Of a DNA stretch of 64,000 bases, positions 50,903 through 59,723 are shown piece by piece (the stretch's first letter is position 1; each line of letters opens with the position of its first letter). The position numbers and the translations under genes are program-made. The DNA lies in the NCBI RefSeq assembly GCF_001953885.1, contig NZ_MQUS01000003.1, forward strand, positions 310,001 through 374,000, given 5' to 3'. The notes under the pieces are model-generated. The model was not told the DNA's origin and made no database searches. It saw only the letters and a program-made list of their open reading frames with translations. This DNA comes from Streptomyces sp. IMTB 2501 (GTDB taxonomy: Bacteria > Actinomycetota > Actinomycetes > Streptomycetales > Streptomycetaceae).

Positions 50903-53502
50903 TGAGCCTGCTCACCACGCCGACCGGCCTGGGGCACCGCGTGCTGAGCCTGCGGGCCGCCGAAGCGGTGGGACTCCCCGGTCTGGACGATGCGTCGATC
51001 ACCACGCGCATCCTCGTCGAGAATGTCCTACGCCTGGCTGAACGCGGGGGCGACCCGGACGAGGCGATCGCCCTGGCCGACGCGATCGTGCGTGCGGGGT
51101 CCGGCGAAGAGGTCGACGCGGCCTTCGACTTCCACCCGAGCCGGCTGCTGCTTCAGGACCACTCCGGAGTCCCGGTACTCGCAGACCTGGCGTCGTTGCG
51201 CGAACTGCTGGCCGAGCGAGGCCTCGACCCAGGTGTCGTTTCCCCCGCGCTGCCGGTCGATCTGGTCGTCGACCACTCGGTGGAGGCCGACGAAGCGGGC
51301 AGTCGCATGGCGCTGGCCCGCAACATGGGCCGGGAGATGCGGCTCAACGCCGAGCGCTTCCGCTTCCTGAAGTGGGCTCGGCAGTCCATGGCCGGTGTGC
51401 GGATCGTTCCGCCGGGCCACGGCATCATCCATCAGATTCACTTGGAGCGGCTGGCCCGAGTGGTCGGCATCGGCGGCGACGGTATCGCAGCCCCCGACAC
51501 GGTCTTCGGCACGGACTCCCACACACCGATGGTCAACTCGATCGGCGTGCTCGGCTGGGGAATCGGTGGGCTCGACGCGTCCGCGGTCCTGCTCGGCATG
51601 CCCGTTTCGCTGCTGGCCCGGCCGGTCGTCGGCGTCTGGCTGACCGGGCGGCTGCCGGCCGGCACCACCGCCATGGATCTTGCCCTCACCCTCACCGAAG
51701 TCCTTCGGGCCCATGGCGTGGTCCACCGCATGGTGGAGTTCCGCGGCCCGGGAGCGCTGTCGCTGTCGGTCACCGACCGGGCGACCGTGGCCAACATGGC
51801 TCCCGAGTACGGCTGCACCTCGACGCTCTTCCCGGTGGACGCACGGACGATCGAGTTCCTGCGCCTGACAGGCCGTACGGAGGAGGAGCTCGCGCTGGTC
51901 GAGGGCTACAGCAGATATCAGGGCCTGTTCGTGGAGGAAGCCGGATGGCGTCCGGCCTTCGCAGAGACCATCGAGTTGGATCTGGCCACGGTGGAGCCGA
52001 GTGCGGCCGGGCCGCGTCGTCCGCAGGACCGGGTACCGCTCGCCCGTGTGCCCAAGAGCTTCGAGTCCGAGGTAGGGAAGGGCAGCGACGAGGACGGAAT
52101 GATCGCCATCGCAGCGATCACCAGCTGCACCAACACGTCGAACCAGACGTCGATGATGCTCGCGGGTCTGCTCGCCCGGAATGCGGTGGCGCGCGGTCTG
52201 AAGGTGCCGGCTTGGGTGAAGACCTCGTTGGCCCCCGGGTCGCGGAGCGTGACCGGCTACCTTGAGGCCGCCGGGCTTCTGCCTGCGCTGTCCGAGCTCG
52301 GATTCGATGTCGTCGCCTATGGGTGCACCACCTGTATCGGCAACTCGGGGCCGCTGCACGCCCACGCCGCACGGTCGGTCAGTGAGCGCGGGACGAAGAC
52401 GGTGGCTGTGCTCTCGGGCAACCGCAACTTCGAAGGCCGCATCCACCAGCAGGTCGCCGCGGCGTATCTCATGTCGCCCCCGCTCGTGGTCGCCTATGCG
52501 CTGGCCGGCCATGTGCGCGTCGATCTGACCTCGGAGCCGCTCGGCACCGACTCGGACGGGTGCCCGGTCATGCTCGCCGACCTGTGGCCCACTGCCGAGG
52601 AGGTCGACGAGGCGCTTGGACAGGTCACGCTGGAGCGCTACACGGAGAGTGCCCAGGGCCTGTTCGAAGGGGACGAGAGTTGGCAGGCGCTGGAGAGCCC
52701 GGTCGGAGCCCGGTACGACTGGCCGACCGGTTCGAGTTACCTCACCCCGCTGCCCTTGATCAGCCTCGACGGTGACGCATCGCTTGAGGACGTGCGCGGC
52801 GCCCGCGCGCTGGTGAATGCCGAGCATTCGACCACGACGGATCACATCTCGCCGGCCGGCCAGATCAGGGCCGATTCCGTGGCGGGTCTATACCTGAGCG
52901 AACTCGGGGTGCCGGAGGCGGAGTTCAACACCTTCGGCTGCCGACGGGGCAATCACGAGGTGCTGGTGCGAGGCACGTTCGCCGGTGCCGGAATGGTGAA
53001 CCGCCTGGCCGATCGCAAGGGCGGGTTCACCCGGCATTTCCCCACCGGTGAGCAGACCACGGTCTACGAGGCGGCGACGCGTTACCGCCAGGAGAGCGTC
53101 CCGCTCATCGTGTTGGGCGGCCGTGCCTACGGCATGGGCAGCTCCAGGGACTGGGCGGCGAAGGGACCGCGGCTGCTGGGCGTGCGGGCCGTACTGGCCG
53201 AGAGCTTCGAACGCATCCACCGCTCGAATCTCGTGGCCGTCGGCATTGTGCCGCTGGAGTTCGCCGCGGGAGAAGGCGTGCAGTCACTGGGCATCACGGG
53301 CGAGGAGCGCTTCGACGTGACCGGGCTGGAGGTCCTGGAGCCGGGCGGCAAGGTGAACGTGCGCGCCTACGACGAGTCCGGTGCCGAGGTCGCCGCATGG
53401 ACGATGACGGCCCGGGTCGATACGCGGCATGAGCTGGACTGCGTCCGCCGCGGCGGTGTCTTCGGCGTCATCGCGGACACGATGATCCGTACGAAGGGAT
53501 GA
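50902..53502 (+). CDS. aconitase-family hydratase (candidate phosphonomethylmalate isomerase, FrbA-like)
   Basis: 866 residues; ATG overlaps the PEP mutase stop (TGATG). Fe-S and active-site features are complete: LVVDHSVEAD, FGTDSHTPMVNSIGVLGWG, Cys in TSCTNTSN, Cys pair in GCTTCIGNSG and the swivel Ser-Arg in YGMGSSRDWAAKG. The length is that of aconitase A. In FR-900098 and phosphinothricin pathways an aconitase-like enzyme isomerises 2-phosphono(phosphino)methylmalate. Direct coupling to PEP mutase and the presence of the synthase and dehydrogenase partners support that role rather than a housekeeping one. Confidence 0.9.
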   Translation: MSLLTTPTGLGHRVLSLRAAEAVGLPGLDDASITTRILVENVLRLAERGGDPDEAIALADAIVRAGSGEEVDAAFDFHPSRLLLQDHSGVPVLADLASLRELLAERGLDPGVVSPALPVDLVVDHSVEADEAGSRMALARNMGREMRLNAERFRFLKWARQSMAGVRIVPPGHGIIHQIHLERLARVVGIGGDGIAAPDTVFGTDSHTPMVNSIGVLGWGIGGLDASAVLLGMPVSLLARPVVGVWLTGRLPAGTTAMDLALTLTEVLRAHGVVHRMVEFRGPGALSLSVTDRATVANMAPEYGCTSTLFPVDARTIEFLRLTGRTEEELALVEGYSRYQGLFVEEAGWRPAFAETIELDLATVEPSAAGPRRPQDRVPLARVPKSFESEVGKGSDEDGMIAIAAITSCTNTSNQTSMMLAGLLARNAVARGLKVPAWVKTSLAPGSRSVTGYLEAAGLLPALSELGFDVVAYGCTTCIGNSGPLHAHAARSVSERGTKTVAVLSGNRNFEGRIHQQVAAAYLMSPPLVVAYALAGHVRVDLTSEPLGTDSDGCPVMLADLWPTAEEVDEALGQVTLERYTESAQGLFEGDESWQALESPVGARYDWPTGSSYLTPLPLISLDGDASLEDVRGARALVNAEHSTTTDHISPAGQIRADSVAGLYLSELGVPEAEFNTFGCRRGNHEVLVRGTFAGAGMVNRLADRKGGFTRHFPTGEQTTVYEAATRYRQESVPLIVLGGRAYGMGSSRDWAAKGPRLLGVRAVLAESFERIHRSNLVAVGIVPLEFAAGEGVQSLGITGEERFDVTGLEVLEPGGKVNVRAYDESGAEVAAWTMTARVDTRHELDCVRRGGVFGVIADTMIRTKG

Positions 53503-54368
53503 AGATGACTGAGGAGATCAAGCCGGCCCCGCCAGGGTTCACCGACGAGCAGTGGCGCACCTTCGCCGCCGAGGGCCTACTCCATGTCGAGAACGCACTG
53601 AGCGAGAAGCAGGTCGAGGAACTGCTCGGTGCCGTCAACCGGTACGTCGGTGGCGCGACTGAGAAGGAACACACCAACAAGGTCGAGAACATCATCGCGA
53701 AACACCATGAGTTCGCGTCGCTGATCGACCTGGAGACCCACATCGGCTACGCCTACGACATCTTCGGCGACCAGACGCGGCTCAGCCAGAATGACCTGTT
53801 CATGCGGCCCCCCGGCAGCGTCATCAACCACTGGCACTTCGACGGCCCGCGAGCCGTCCCTTACCGCGTATTCTCCCCAGTCCTCCCGCTGAAGTTGCGG
53901 ATCGGATACTGGCTGACCGATCTCCCCCGTGAGGAGATGGGCAACTTCGTCTACATCCCGGGCAGCCACCTCCCCGACTACGAGGCCGAGCACGCCGGCA
54001 TCGACGAAGTCGCCGGGCAGAAGGTGCTGACGTGCCGCAAGGGCTCGATGACCATCTTCGGTGCGAACCTGTGGCACCGCATTCAGCCGAACCACAGCGA
54101 TGTCACACGGATCAACGTTTTCCTCTCCTACACACCGACCTGGGTGAACGGGTACTACTTCCAGAACCTGGAGGACTACCCGGATCTCACTCGTGAGCAG
54201 CGGATCCTGTTGCGTCCCTACGGTAAGTCCCAGGAGGACTTCAGCCGTCCGCCCGCGCAGGACCAGCCGCTCTACCTGGGCGGGCTGGAGCGCCCCGCCC
54301 CGGAGCCGGTCGAGCGCCACAAGGTTCGCCGGCTCACCCGCTACGAACAGCACCTGCGGCACCTGTAG
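53499..54368 (+). CDS. phytanoyl-CoA dioxygenase (PhyH) family Fe(II)/2-oxoglutarate oxygenase
   Basis: 289 residues; ATG at 53499 overlaps the aconitase stop (ATGA), with a second ATG at 53505. The iron site is present: His-x-Asp in NHWHFDGPR and the distal His in ANLWHRIQPN, followed by Arg in VTRINVFLSY for 2-oxoglutarate. It lacks any targeting signal. PhyH-type enzymes hydroxylate, desaturate or rearrange phosphonate intermediates in several pathways; the exact reaction here is unknown. Confidence 0.85.
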   Translation: MKMTEEIKPAPPGFTDEQWRTFAAEGLLHVENALSEKQVEELLGAVNRYVGGATEKEHTNKVENIIAKHHEFASLIDLETHIGYAYDIFGDQTRLSQNDLFMRPPGSVINHWHFDGPRAVPYRVFSPVLPLKLRIGYWLTDLPREEMGNFVYIPGSHLPDYEAEHAGIDEVAGQKVLTCRKGSMTIFGANLWHRIQPNHSDVTRINVFLSYTPTWVNGYYFQNLEDYPDLTREQRILLRPYGKSQEDFSRPPAQDQPLYLGGLERPAPEPVERHKVRRLTRYEQHLRHL

Positions 54369-54374
54369 GCCGCG

Positions 54375-55130
54375 ATGGGGTATGAGGAGTTCACTGCCGC
54401 GCTCACAGCGCTTGCCGATCGCCTGCCGACAGCGCAGGCATGGGTGAGTGCCGAACCCTCGCGGGTGGCCGAGGTCGAACGCCGCCTGGAGTCGGAGATC
54501 GTCGCGCTCATCCTGCGCCACTTCGGACCGGTGACGGTCCTTGCGGAGGAGCACTACGCACTTCACGGCGACTACGCTCACAAGGCGTCCGGTGATCTGT
54601 GGTTCGCCGTCGATCCGCTGGACGGCTCCAAGTCCTACAAGGCCGGGCGGGACACCTACGCCGTGTCCGTCGCGGCATGCCGGGGCACCGAGCCGGTCTT
54701 CGGCGTGGTCTACCGGCCGAGTTCGGGGGCGCTGTACGTGGCGGAGAAGGGCGGCGGCGCGAGCGTGAGCGGCCGGCCGCTCACGGCCCCGATCGAGGCG
54801 GAGCGCAGGCTGATCGCGGTTGGCAACGGCGCGGTCCTCAGCCCCCAGTCCAATTTCGCGCTGGAGAACCTGCTGCTTCTCTCCTACGAGCTCGAACACA
54901 TGGCTTGCACCTCGTTGAAACTGTGCTTCCTGGCCGAGGGCACGCGTGCCGGGTTCATCAAGCTGCTCGGTTCCGCCGGCGGGCTGCCGCGCGTGTGGGG
55001 CCTCGCCGCAGGACAGCTGATATCCACCGAGGCCGGGGTGAAACCCGCGAGGCTCGACGGCGGGAGCTGGCACTGGGGAGCAGGAGCGATCGCCGTGGGC
55101 GACCAGCGATTCCACGAAGAACTTTTCTGA
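54375..55130 (+). CDS. CysQ/IMPase-family bisphosphate phosphatase
   Basis: 251 residues, ATG at 54375, six bases after the PhyH stop. Motifs: VLAEEHYAL (metal-binding Glu pair), WFAVDPLDGSKSYKAG and a late LPRVWGLAAGQLI block where the usual Trp-Asp is Trp-Gly, a change that may affect metal binding. Related to 3'(2'),5'-bisphosphate nucleotidases and inositol phosphatases. This is the second IMPase-type gene of the cluster; the two differ strongly and so probably act on different intermediates. Confidence 0.8.
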   Translation: MGYEEFTAALTALADRLPTAQAWVSAEPSRVAEVERRLESEIVALILRHFGPVTVLAEEHYALHGDYAHKASGDLWFAVDPLDGSKSYKAGRDTYAVSVAACRGTEPVFGVVYRPSSGALYVAEKGGGASVSGRPLTAPIEAERRLIAVGNGAVLSPQSNFALENLLLLSYELEHMACTSLKLCFLAEGTRAGFIKLLGSAGGLPRVWGLAAGQLISTEAGVKPARLDGGSWHWGAGAIAVGDQRFHEELF

Positions 55131-55158
55131 GCACAACATGGCCTAAGGAGTGGCGCGG

Positions 55159-56175
55159 ATGCCAGAAGTGTGGGAACCCTCCGAGGAGATGCTCGTTCAG
55201 GCGCAGTACTATATCTGCCACGAGCGGCACTACTTCCACCGGTACCGAATATTGCGCGACTGCCCCAATCTGTCGCTGTTCTTCATGGACCGCTGGTACG
55301 ACTGGCAGTACGAGAGCTCCGGCGATGTCCCGATGATCAGCCGTTACAACGGTCTGATGGAGATTGCCTGCCGGGAGTCCTGGGCCGAGGACGAGGTCTC
55401 CCTTGCGGAACTCCCGGACCGGATCCGTCGTGCGTTCGACCGCGGCTCGCACATTACGGTGCCGGTGGCCTTCGTCCACAGCGACGGTACGCCCTACGTC
55501 ACCGAGTGGATGCTCGAGGGGATCGACGCCGACGACACCGTCTACTACACCAAGTCGACCTCGGACGCGGCCAGCCGGACCTTCCGCAAGCCGGTGCCCT
55601 TCGAGAAGCTGGCGGATCAGCTGTTCCGCACCGACGACGGGCTCGTCGCCGTGACGGAGATCAAGGCTGCCCCGACCATCGAGCGGATCCTCGCCCTGGA
55701 ACCGATGGAGGCCTACCGTGCGGTCTTCGCCGAGTACGGTCTTCGCTGGGAGGGGGGTCGGCTGTCGCGGTACGTCACGCCGGTCACCATCGGCGTCACC
55801 GGGATGGACCAGCTCATCGAGGCTTGGCAGGAGCGCGAGGAGGAGATCCTCGCCGCCGGCGAGCTGCGCTTCAACGACCAGTCCCGGGTCAGCAAACACC
55901 TGCAGAACCGCTTCCACCCCGTGCAGCACTATCTCGGCTTCCTGCTGGAGACTGCCGAGACCAGGGCCGCGCTCGGTGATCTGGTTCCGGACGTGCAGCG
56001 AGGCCGGGACGAGATGGACCGCGCGCTGTCGGATGTGCTGAAGTTCGCGAGCCTGCTGGTGCAACGGACCGACTCGTCCAGCCTCGGGCTGTATCTGAAG
56101 TACCTGCGCAACCTGCGCGAGACCGTGGTGGACTACCAGGCGTTGAACCTTCGGGTGCAGCGGACCCTCGCGTGA
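55159..56175 (+). CDS. unrecognised cluster protein, possible BtrH-like acyltransferase
   Basis: 338 residues; ATG at 55159, eight bases after AAGGAG. I do not recognise the family. The N-terminal half has an order of elements (a Cys in YYICHERHY, a WYDWQYES strand, ISRYNGLMEIA, then GSHITVPVAFV and EWMLEGIDADDTVYY followed by FRKPVPFEKLAD) that recalls papain-fold BtrH-type enzymes that move an aminoacyl group from a carrier protein to an amine. The C-terminal 120 residues are helical. Because the cluster has a carrier protein and a loading ligase, an acyltransferase is needed, and this is the best unclaimed gene. This assignment is speculative. Confidence 0.4.
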   Translation: MPEVWEPSEEMLVQAQYYICHERHYFHRYRILRDCPNLSLFFMDRWYDWQYESSGDVPMISRYNGLMEIACRESWAEDEVSLAELPDRIRRAFDRGSHITVPVAFVHSDGTPYVTEWMLEGIDADDTVYYTKSTSDAASRTFRKPVPFEKLADQLFRTDDGLVAVTEIKAAPTIERILALEPMEAYRAVFAEYGLRWEGGRLSRYVTPVTIGVTGMDQLIEAWQEREEEILAAGELRFNDQSRVSKHLQNRFHPVQHYLGFLLETAETRAALGDLVPDVQRGRDEMDRALSDVLKFASLLVQRTDSSSLGLYLKYLRNLRETVVDYQALNLRVQRTLA

Positions 56176-56798
56176 CCTCGGAGCCCGAGTTCCTGGATGT
56201 CGTCGATGCCGACGACCGGGTGATCGGCAGGGCGACGCGAGAAGCGGTGCACAGGGATCACCTGATGCACCGTGGAGTCCACGTGCTTGTCGTCAACACG
56301 CTTGACGAGATCCTCGTGCAGATCCGCTCGCAGCACCTGCCCAATCATCCCGGCCGGCTCGACGCCTCCGCAGGCGGACACGTCATCAGCGGCGAGAACT
56401 ACCAGACCGCGGCCTGCCGAGAGCTCCTCGAGGAACTCGGCTGCCATGACTCCGGGCTCGACTACGTCTGCCTGTACGACGGCTTCTCGGCGCGCCAGTT
56501 GGAGAAGCGCGCTCTCTATGTGCACCGCTGCGACGGACCGTTCACACCCGACCCGGAGGCAGTGGCGGGGGTCACGTTCATGGCTCCGCAAGCGCTGGTG
56601 GAGACCTTCTCGCGACGGGCGTGGGAGTGCACCGAGGGGTTCATGCGGTCGGTCAGCCTCTTCTTCGATCACCAGGCGATGCAGGGTGCTTCCACACCGG
56701 TCTGGAGATGGCGCGAGGCTCCCGACCGCGAGCCCGTTTGGGGCATGCAAGGGGAAGCGGCCTCGCAGAGCTTCCGTGATCCGACGAGTAAATCCTAG
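56172..56798 (+). CDS. NUDIX hydrolase, YfcD/isopentenyl-diphosphate isomerase-like
   Basis: 208 residues; GTG at 56172 overlaps the preceding stop (GTGA). The NUDIX box is exact: G-x5-E-x7-RELLEELG at about residues 74-96 (GHVISGE ... CRELLEELG). The N-terminal FLDVVDADDRVIGRATREAVHR followed by HRGVHVLVVN is that of the YfcD/IDI-like subgroup that often reads as isomerase homologues. It likely hydrolyses a nucleoside diphosphate-linked or pyrophosphorylated intermediate; a link to the DXS-like protein through isoprenoid metabolism is possible but weaker. Confidence 0.85.
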   Translation: MTSEPEFLDVVDADDRVIGRATREAVHRDHLMHRGVHVLVVNTLDEILVQIRSQHLPNHPGRLDASAGGHVISGENYQTAACRELLEELGCHDSGLDYVCLYDGFSARQLEKRALYVHRCDGPFTPDPEAVAGVTFMAPQALVETFSRRAWECTEGFMRSVSLFFDHQAMQGASTPVWRWREAPDREPVWGMQGEAASQSFRDPTSKS

Positions 56799-56807
56799 GA
56801 ACCCTCC

Positions 56808-58046
56808 ATGACGACAGCGAACGCCGAACCGGTTGTGCCGGCCGAACACCGGAAGTGGGCCAGGGTGATACCGGCCAAGGGGCCGCAGCGCGTTCTCGCG
56901 ACTTCCCAACTGATCAACAATCTCGGCAATGGGATGTTCATCACCGGCCAAGCACTGTTCTTCACCCGCTCGGTCGGGCTGCCCGTCGGCCAGGTGGCGA
57001 CCGGCCTCGGTATCAGCGCGCTCGTCGGGCTGCTCGTGGGGATCCCGGTCGGCCGGATCGCGGATCGGTACGGCTCACGCGAGGCGTACGCGGCAACGAT
57101 GACGATCGAGGGCTTCGCGGCCGTATCCCTGGTCTTCGTGCACGCCTTCTGGTCCTTCCTGGCCCTCGTCTGCATCACCCAGATGGCGCAGACCGGGAGC
57201 TTGGCGGCTCGCAGCCCCATGCTGCGAGCCCTCGGGGGCGAGAAACCGGCGGAGTTCCGCGCCTATCTCCGCACTCTGACCAACATCGCGTTCCCGCTCG
57301 GAGCCGGTGTGGCCATGGCCGCCATCCAGATCGGGACCCGGCCCGCCTACCTGACCCTCATCCTCGGCAACGCCCTGAGCTACTTCGTGTGTGCGCTGCT
57401 GATGACACGGATCCCGCACGTGCCGCCGAAGCCCGCACCGCCCCAAACCGACCGGTGGATCGCGCTGCGGGACAAGCCCTTCCTGGCCGTCACCCTGCAT
57501 GAGGGGCTGCTCGCCACCCAGCTCGGGGTCCTCACCTTCGCGCTCCCGCTGTGGATCGTGGGGCGGACCGAAGCCCCACGTTGGACCGTCGGTCTCGGAC
57601 TGCTCGTCAATACGGCCCTGTGCATCGCGTTCCAGATCCGCTTCAGCAAGGGTGTGGACACGCCGGGAGCCGCGGGCAGGGCCCTGCGGCGCGCCGGATT
57701 CGCCTACCTGGTCGCAGCCCTTCTGCTGGCCCTCATGGCCGGGTTGCCCGGCTGGGCGGCCGTTCTCATGCTGATCCCCGGTGCCGCCGTCCACACCATG
57801 GGCGAGATGTGGCAGTCCTCTGCGGGCTTCGAGCTCTCCTTCGGTCTCGCGCCGGAGCACGCTCAAGGCCAGTACTCAGCCGTGTACAACATGGGTTTCG
57901 GCTTCGCCAACGCTGTCGCACCGCCGGTGCTCGCGCTGCTGTGCATCACCTGGGGCCGCCCGGGCTGGTTCGTCCTCGGGGCGGTCTTCGGCCTGCTCGG
58001 CCTGGCCGGTCCGCCGCTGGTCGCCTGGGCCGAACGCACCCGTTGA
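56808..58046 (+). CDS. MFS transporter, probable product exporter
   Basis: 412 residues, ATG at 56808 ten bases after the NUDIX stop. About twelve hydrophobic helices with the MFS loop GIPVGRIADRYGSREA between helices 2 and 3. It belongs to the drug-efflux-like families. As the only full-length transporter in the cluster it is the likely exporter of the phosphonate and may provide self-resistance. Confidence 0.85.
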   Translation: MTTANAEPVVPAEHRKWARVIPAKGPQRVLATSQLINNLGNGMFITGQALFFTRSVGLPVGQVATGLGISALVGLLVGIPVGRIADRYGSREAYAATMTIEGFAAVSLVFVHAFWSFLALVCITQMAQTGSLAARSPMLRALGGEKPAEFRAYLRTLTNIAFPLGAGVAMAAIQIGTRPAYLTLILGNALSYFVCALLMTRIPHVPPKPAPPQTDRWIALRDKPFLAVTLHEGLLATQLGVLTFALPLWIVGRTEAPRWTVGLGLLVNTALCIAFQIRFSKGVDTPGAAGRALRRAGFAYLVAALLLALMAGLPGWAAVLMLIPGAAVHTMGEMWQSSAGFELSFGLAPEHAQGQYSAVYNMGFGFANAVAPPVLALLCITWGRPGWFVLGAVFGLLGLAGPPLVAWAERTR

Positions 58047-58049
58047 GAG

Positions 58050-59543
58050 ATGGTGGACATGACTGATCCCGCGAGCGCGGCTCATGAGGAACTCCTGGGC
58101 CCCGGGCACCCCGTATGGATGGATTTTCCGCGCAGCTCGCCGGCCCTGCTCCCGGCGTTGTCCCAACTGGCCGCGCGGCGGGCCGATCTCGACGATATCG
58201 TGCTGATCGGCATGGGCGGTTCCTCGCTGGCCGCGGAGGTGATCGCCTCCGCGGCGGGCAGGCCTCTGACCATGCTGGACACCACCGACTGCCGGCAGGT
58301 CGAGGCTGTCCTCGGGCGCGACCCGGAGCGCATGCTGGTGATCCTCTCCAGTAAGAGCGGCGAGACGATCGAGACCAACAGCCTCTGTCGGGTCATGACC
58401 CGACATTTGGCCGAACGCCTGCCTCCCCATGAGGCCGCCCGCCATTGCGTCGCCGTCACCGACCCGGGCTCGCTGCTGCACCGCATCGCGCTGGACCGGG
58501 GCTACGAAGCAGTTCTGGCCGACCCGAGCGTCGGCGGACGCTACAGCGCCCTGGGGCCCTTCGGGCTTGTCGCGGGGGCGTTGCTGGGAACCGACGTGGA
58601 TGGTCTGCTCGCTGACGCCGCGGTGATCCGTGACGAGCTCGAACGTGTCGACAACCCCGGCTGGGAACTCGGCAGCGTGTTGGCGGATTCGGCTCTCGCT
58701 GGTCGCGGTGCCTTGGTGCTCGACGTGCCGGACCCACGGCTTCGCGGTCTGGGGGACTGGATCGAACAACTCGTCGCCGAGTCGACGGGCAAGGACGGAC
58801 GTGGCATTTTGCCCGTGGTCGGCGGCTGTGATCCCGACGGTTCGATCCGAGCTCTGCTGACGGCGGGCGACGGGGTGCCGGGCGGTGAGGGCGTCGGCGC
58901 GCTGGGGATCCACCGGCCGCTGGGTGCGCAGTTCCTGCTCTGGGAATACGCGACCGTGATCGCCTCTCGTGTACTCGGGGTGAACCCCTTCGACCAGCCC
59001 AACGTCGAGGAGTCCAAGGCGAACACGGCAACCTTGCTCGCCGAGGGCAAGCTCGATGAGAGGCCCGACTTCACCGAAGGCGCGATCGAGGTCCACACCG
59101 CCGGAGCGGGGCTGAAGGCCCGGACCGTCGCTGGTGCGCTCAGCGAGCTGACGGAGCGCATTCCGCCACAGGGCTACCTTGCGGTGATGTCCTATCTGGA
59201 CCGTGAACGCGATGCGAAGGTGACCGCAGTGGGTGACGGACTGCGAGCACAGACGCGTCGGCCGGTGACCTTCGGTTGGGGCCCGCGCCTTTTGCACTCG
59301 GTCGGGCAGTATCACAAGGGCGGTCCGTCCGGCGGGGTGTTCTGCCAGATCACCGGAGCGGTGAAGGCTGACATCGAGATTCCGGGCCGCCCGTTCACCC
59401 TGGCTGGTCTGCAGGCGGCTCAGGCGGGCGGCGACCGCAGGGCGCTGCTGTCCCGTGGGCGCACGGTACTCCGCCTGCACCTACGCGACCGGGAGAACGG
59501 GATCGAGCAGTTGGTCGAGGCAGCGGCAGGTGCCAGGCAGTGA
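58050..59543 (+). CDS. glucose-6-phosphate isomerase-like enzyme
   Basis: 497 residues from the ATG at 58050 (a later ATG at 58059 is possible). Sugar isomerase blocks are clear: IGMGGSSLAAEV, ILSSKSGETIET, ADPSVGGRYSALGPFGL and LLHSVGQYHKGGPSGG. This matches the PGI half of actinobacterial bifunctional transaldolase/PGI proteins rather than the standard 550-residue PGI. It should interconvert an aldose and a ketose phosphate, or a phosphonate analogue. It is the last gene of the rightward operon and of the cluster. Confidence 0.85.
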   Translation: MVDMTDPASAAHEELLGPGHPVWMDFPRSSPALLPALSQLAARRADLDDIVLIGMGGSSLAAEVIASAAGRPLTMLDTTDCRQVEAVLGRDPERMLVILSSKSGETIETNSLCRVMTRHLAERLPPHEAARHCVAVTDPGSLLHRIALDRGYEAVLADPSVGGRYSALGPFGLVAGALLGTDVDGLLADAAVIRDELERVDNPGWELGSVLADSALAGRGALVLDVPDPRLRGLGDWIEQLVAESTGKDGRGILPVVGGCDPDGSIRALLTAGDGVPGGEGVGALGIHRPLGAQFLLWEYATVIASRVLGVNPFDQPNVEESKANTATLLAEGKLDERPDFTEGAIEVHTAGAGLKARTVAGALSELTERIPPQGYLAVMSYLDRERDAKVTAVGDGLRAQTRRPVTFGWGPRLLHSVGQYHKGGPSGGVFCQITGAVKADIEIPGRPFTLAGLQAAQAGGDRRALLSRGRTVLRLHLRDRENGIEQLVEAAAGARQ

Positions 59544-59723
59544 TCCGGAGAGGAAGCCCCGTCGTGTCCTGGCCAGTCGGTCGGCTCTTGGCGGCATCCG
59601 TGGCGCGTGGACTGTTGACCCTCGTACTGGGAGCGGTGAATCTGCTCCTTAAATGTGTCGCGAGTGACAGCCGGAAGGCGGTTGAAGGGCGCCCCGGGCT
59701 TCGGCAGTGATCAGCGGCGCACG

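Noticed and set aside
51028..52845. 605-codon open frame on the minus strand
   Set aside because: It is the mirror of the aconitase gene; the protein has no domain, and the plus frame carries all aconitase motifs. Long antisense frames are normal in DNA of this GC content.
36429..53502. Lysine-type alpha-aminoadipate pathway as an alternative reading (homocitrate synthase, aconitase, dehydrogenase, ATP-grasp, carrier, kinase, reductase)
   Set aside because: The carrier has a phosphopantetheine Ser and is not LysW, the kinase is APH-like rather than LysZ-like, and PEP mutase in an operon with the aconitase favours a phosphonate role. Not fully excluded.
53577..55139. 520-codon minus-strand frame opposite the PhyH and CysQ-type genes
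   Set aside because: It spans two real genes and their junction and shows no protein family.
57876..59480. 534-codon minus-strand frame over the PGI-like gene
   Set aside because: The plus strand encodes clear sugar isomerase motifs; the antisense product is low-complexity.
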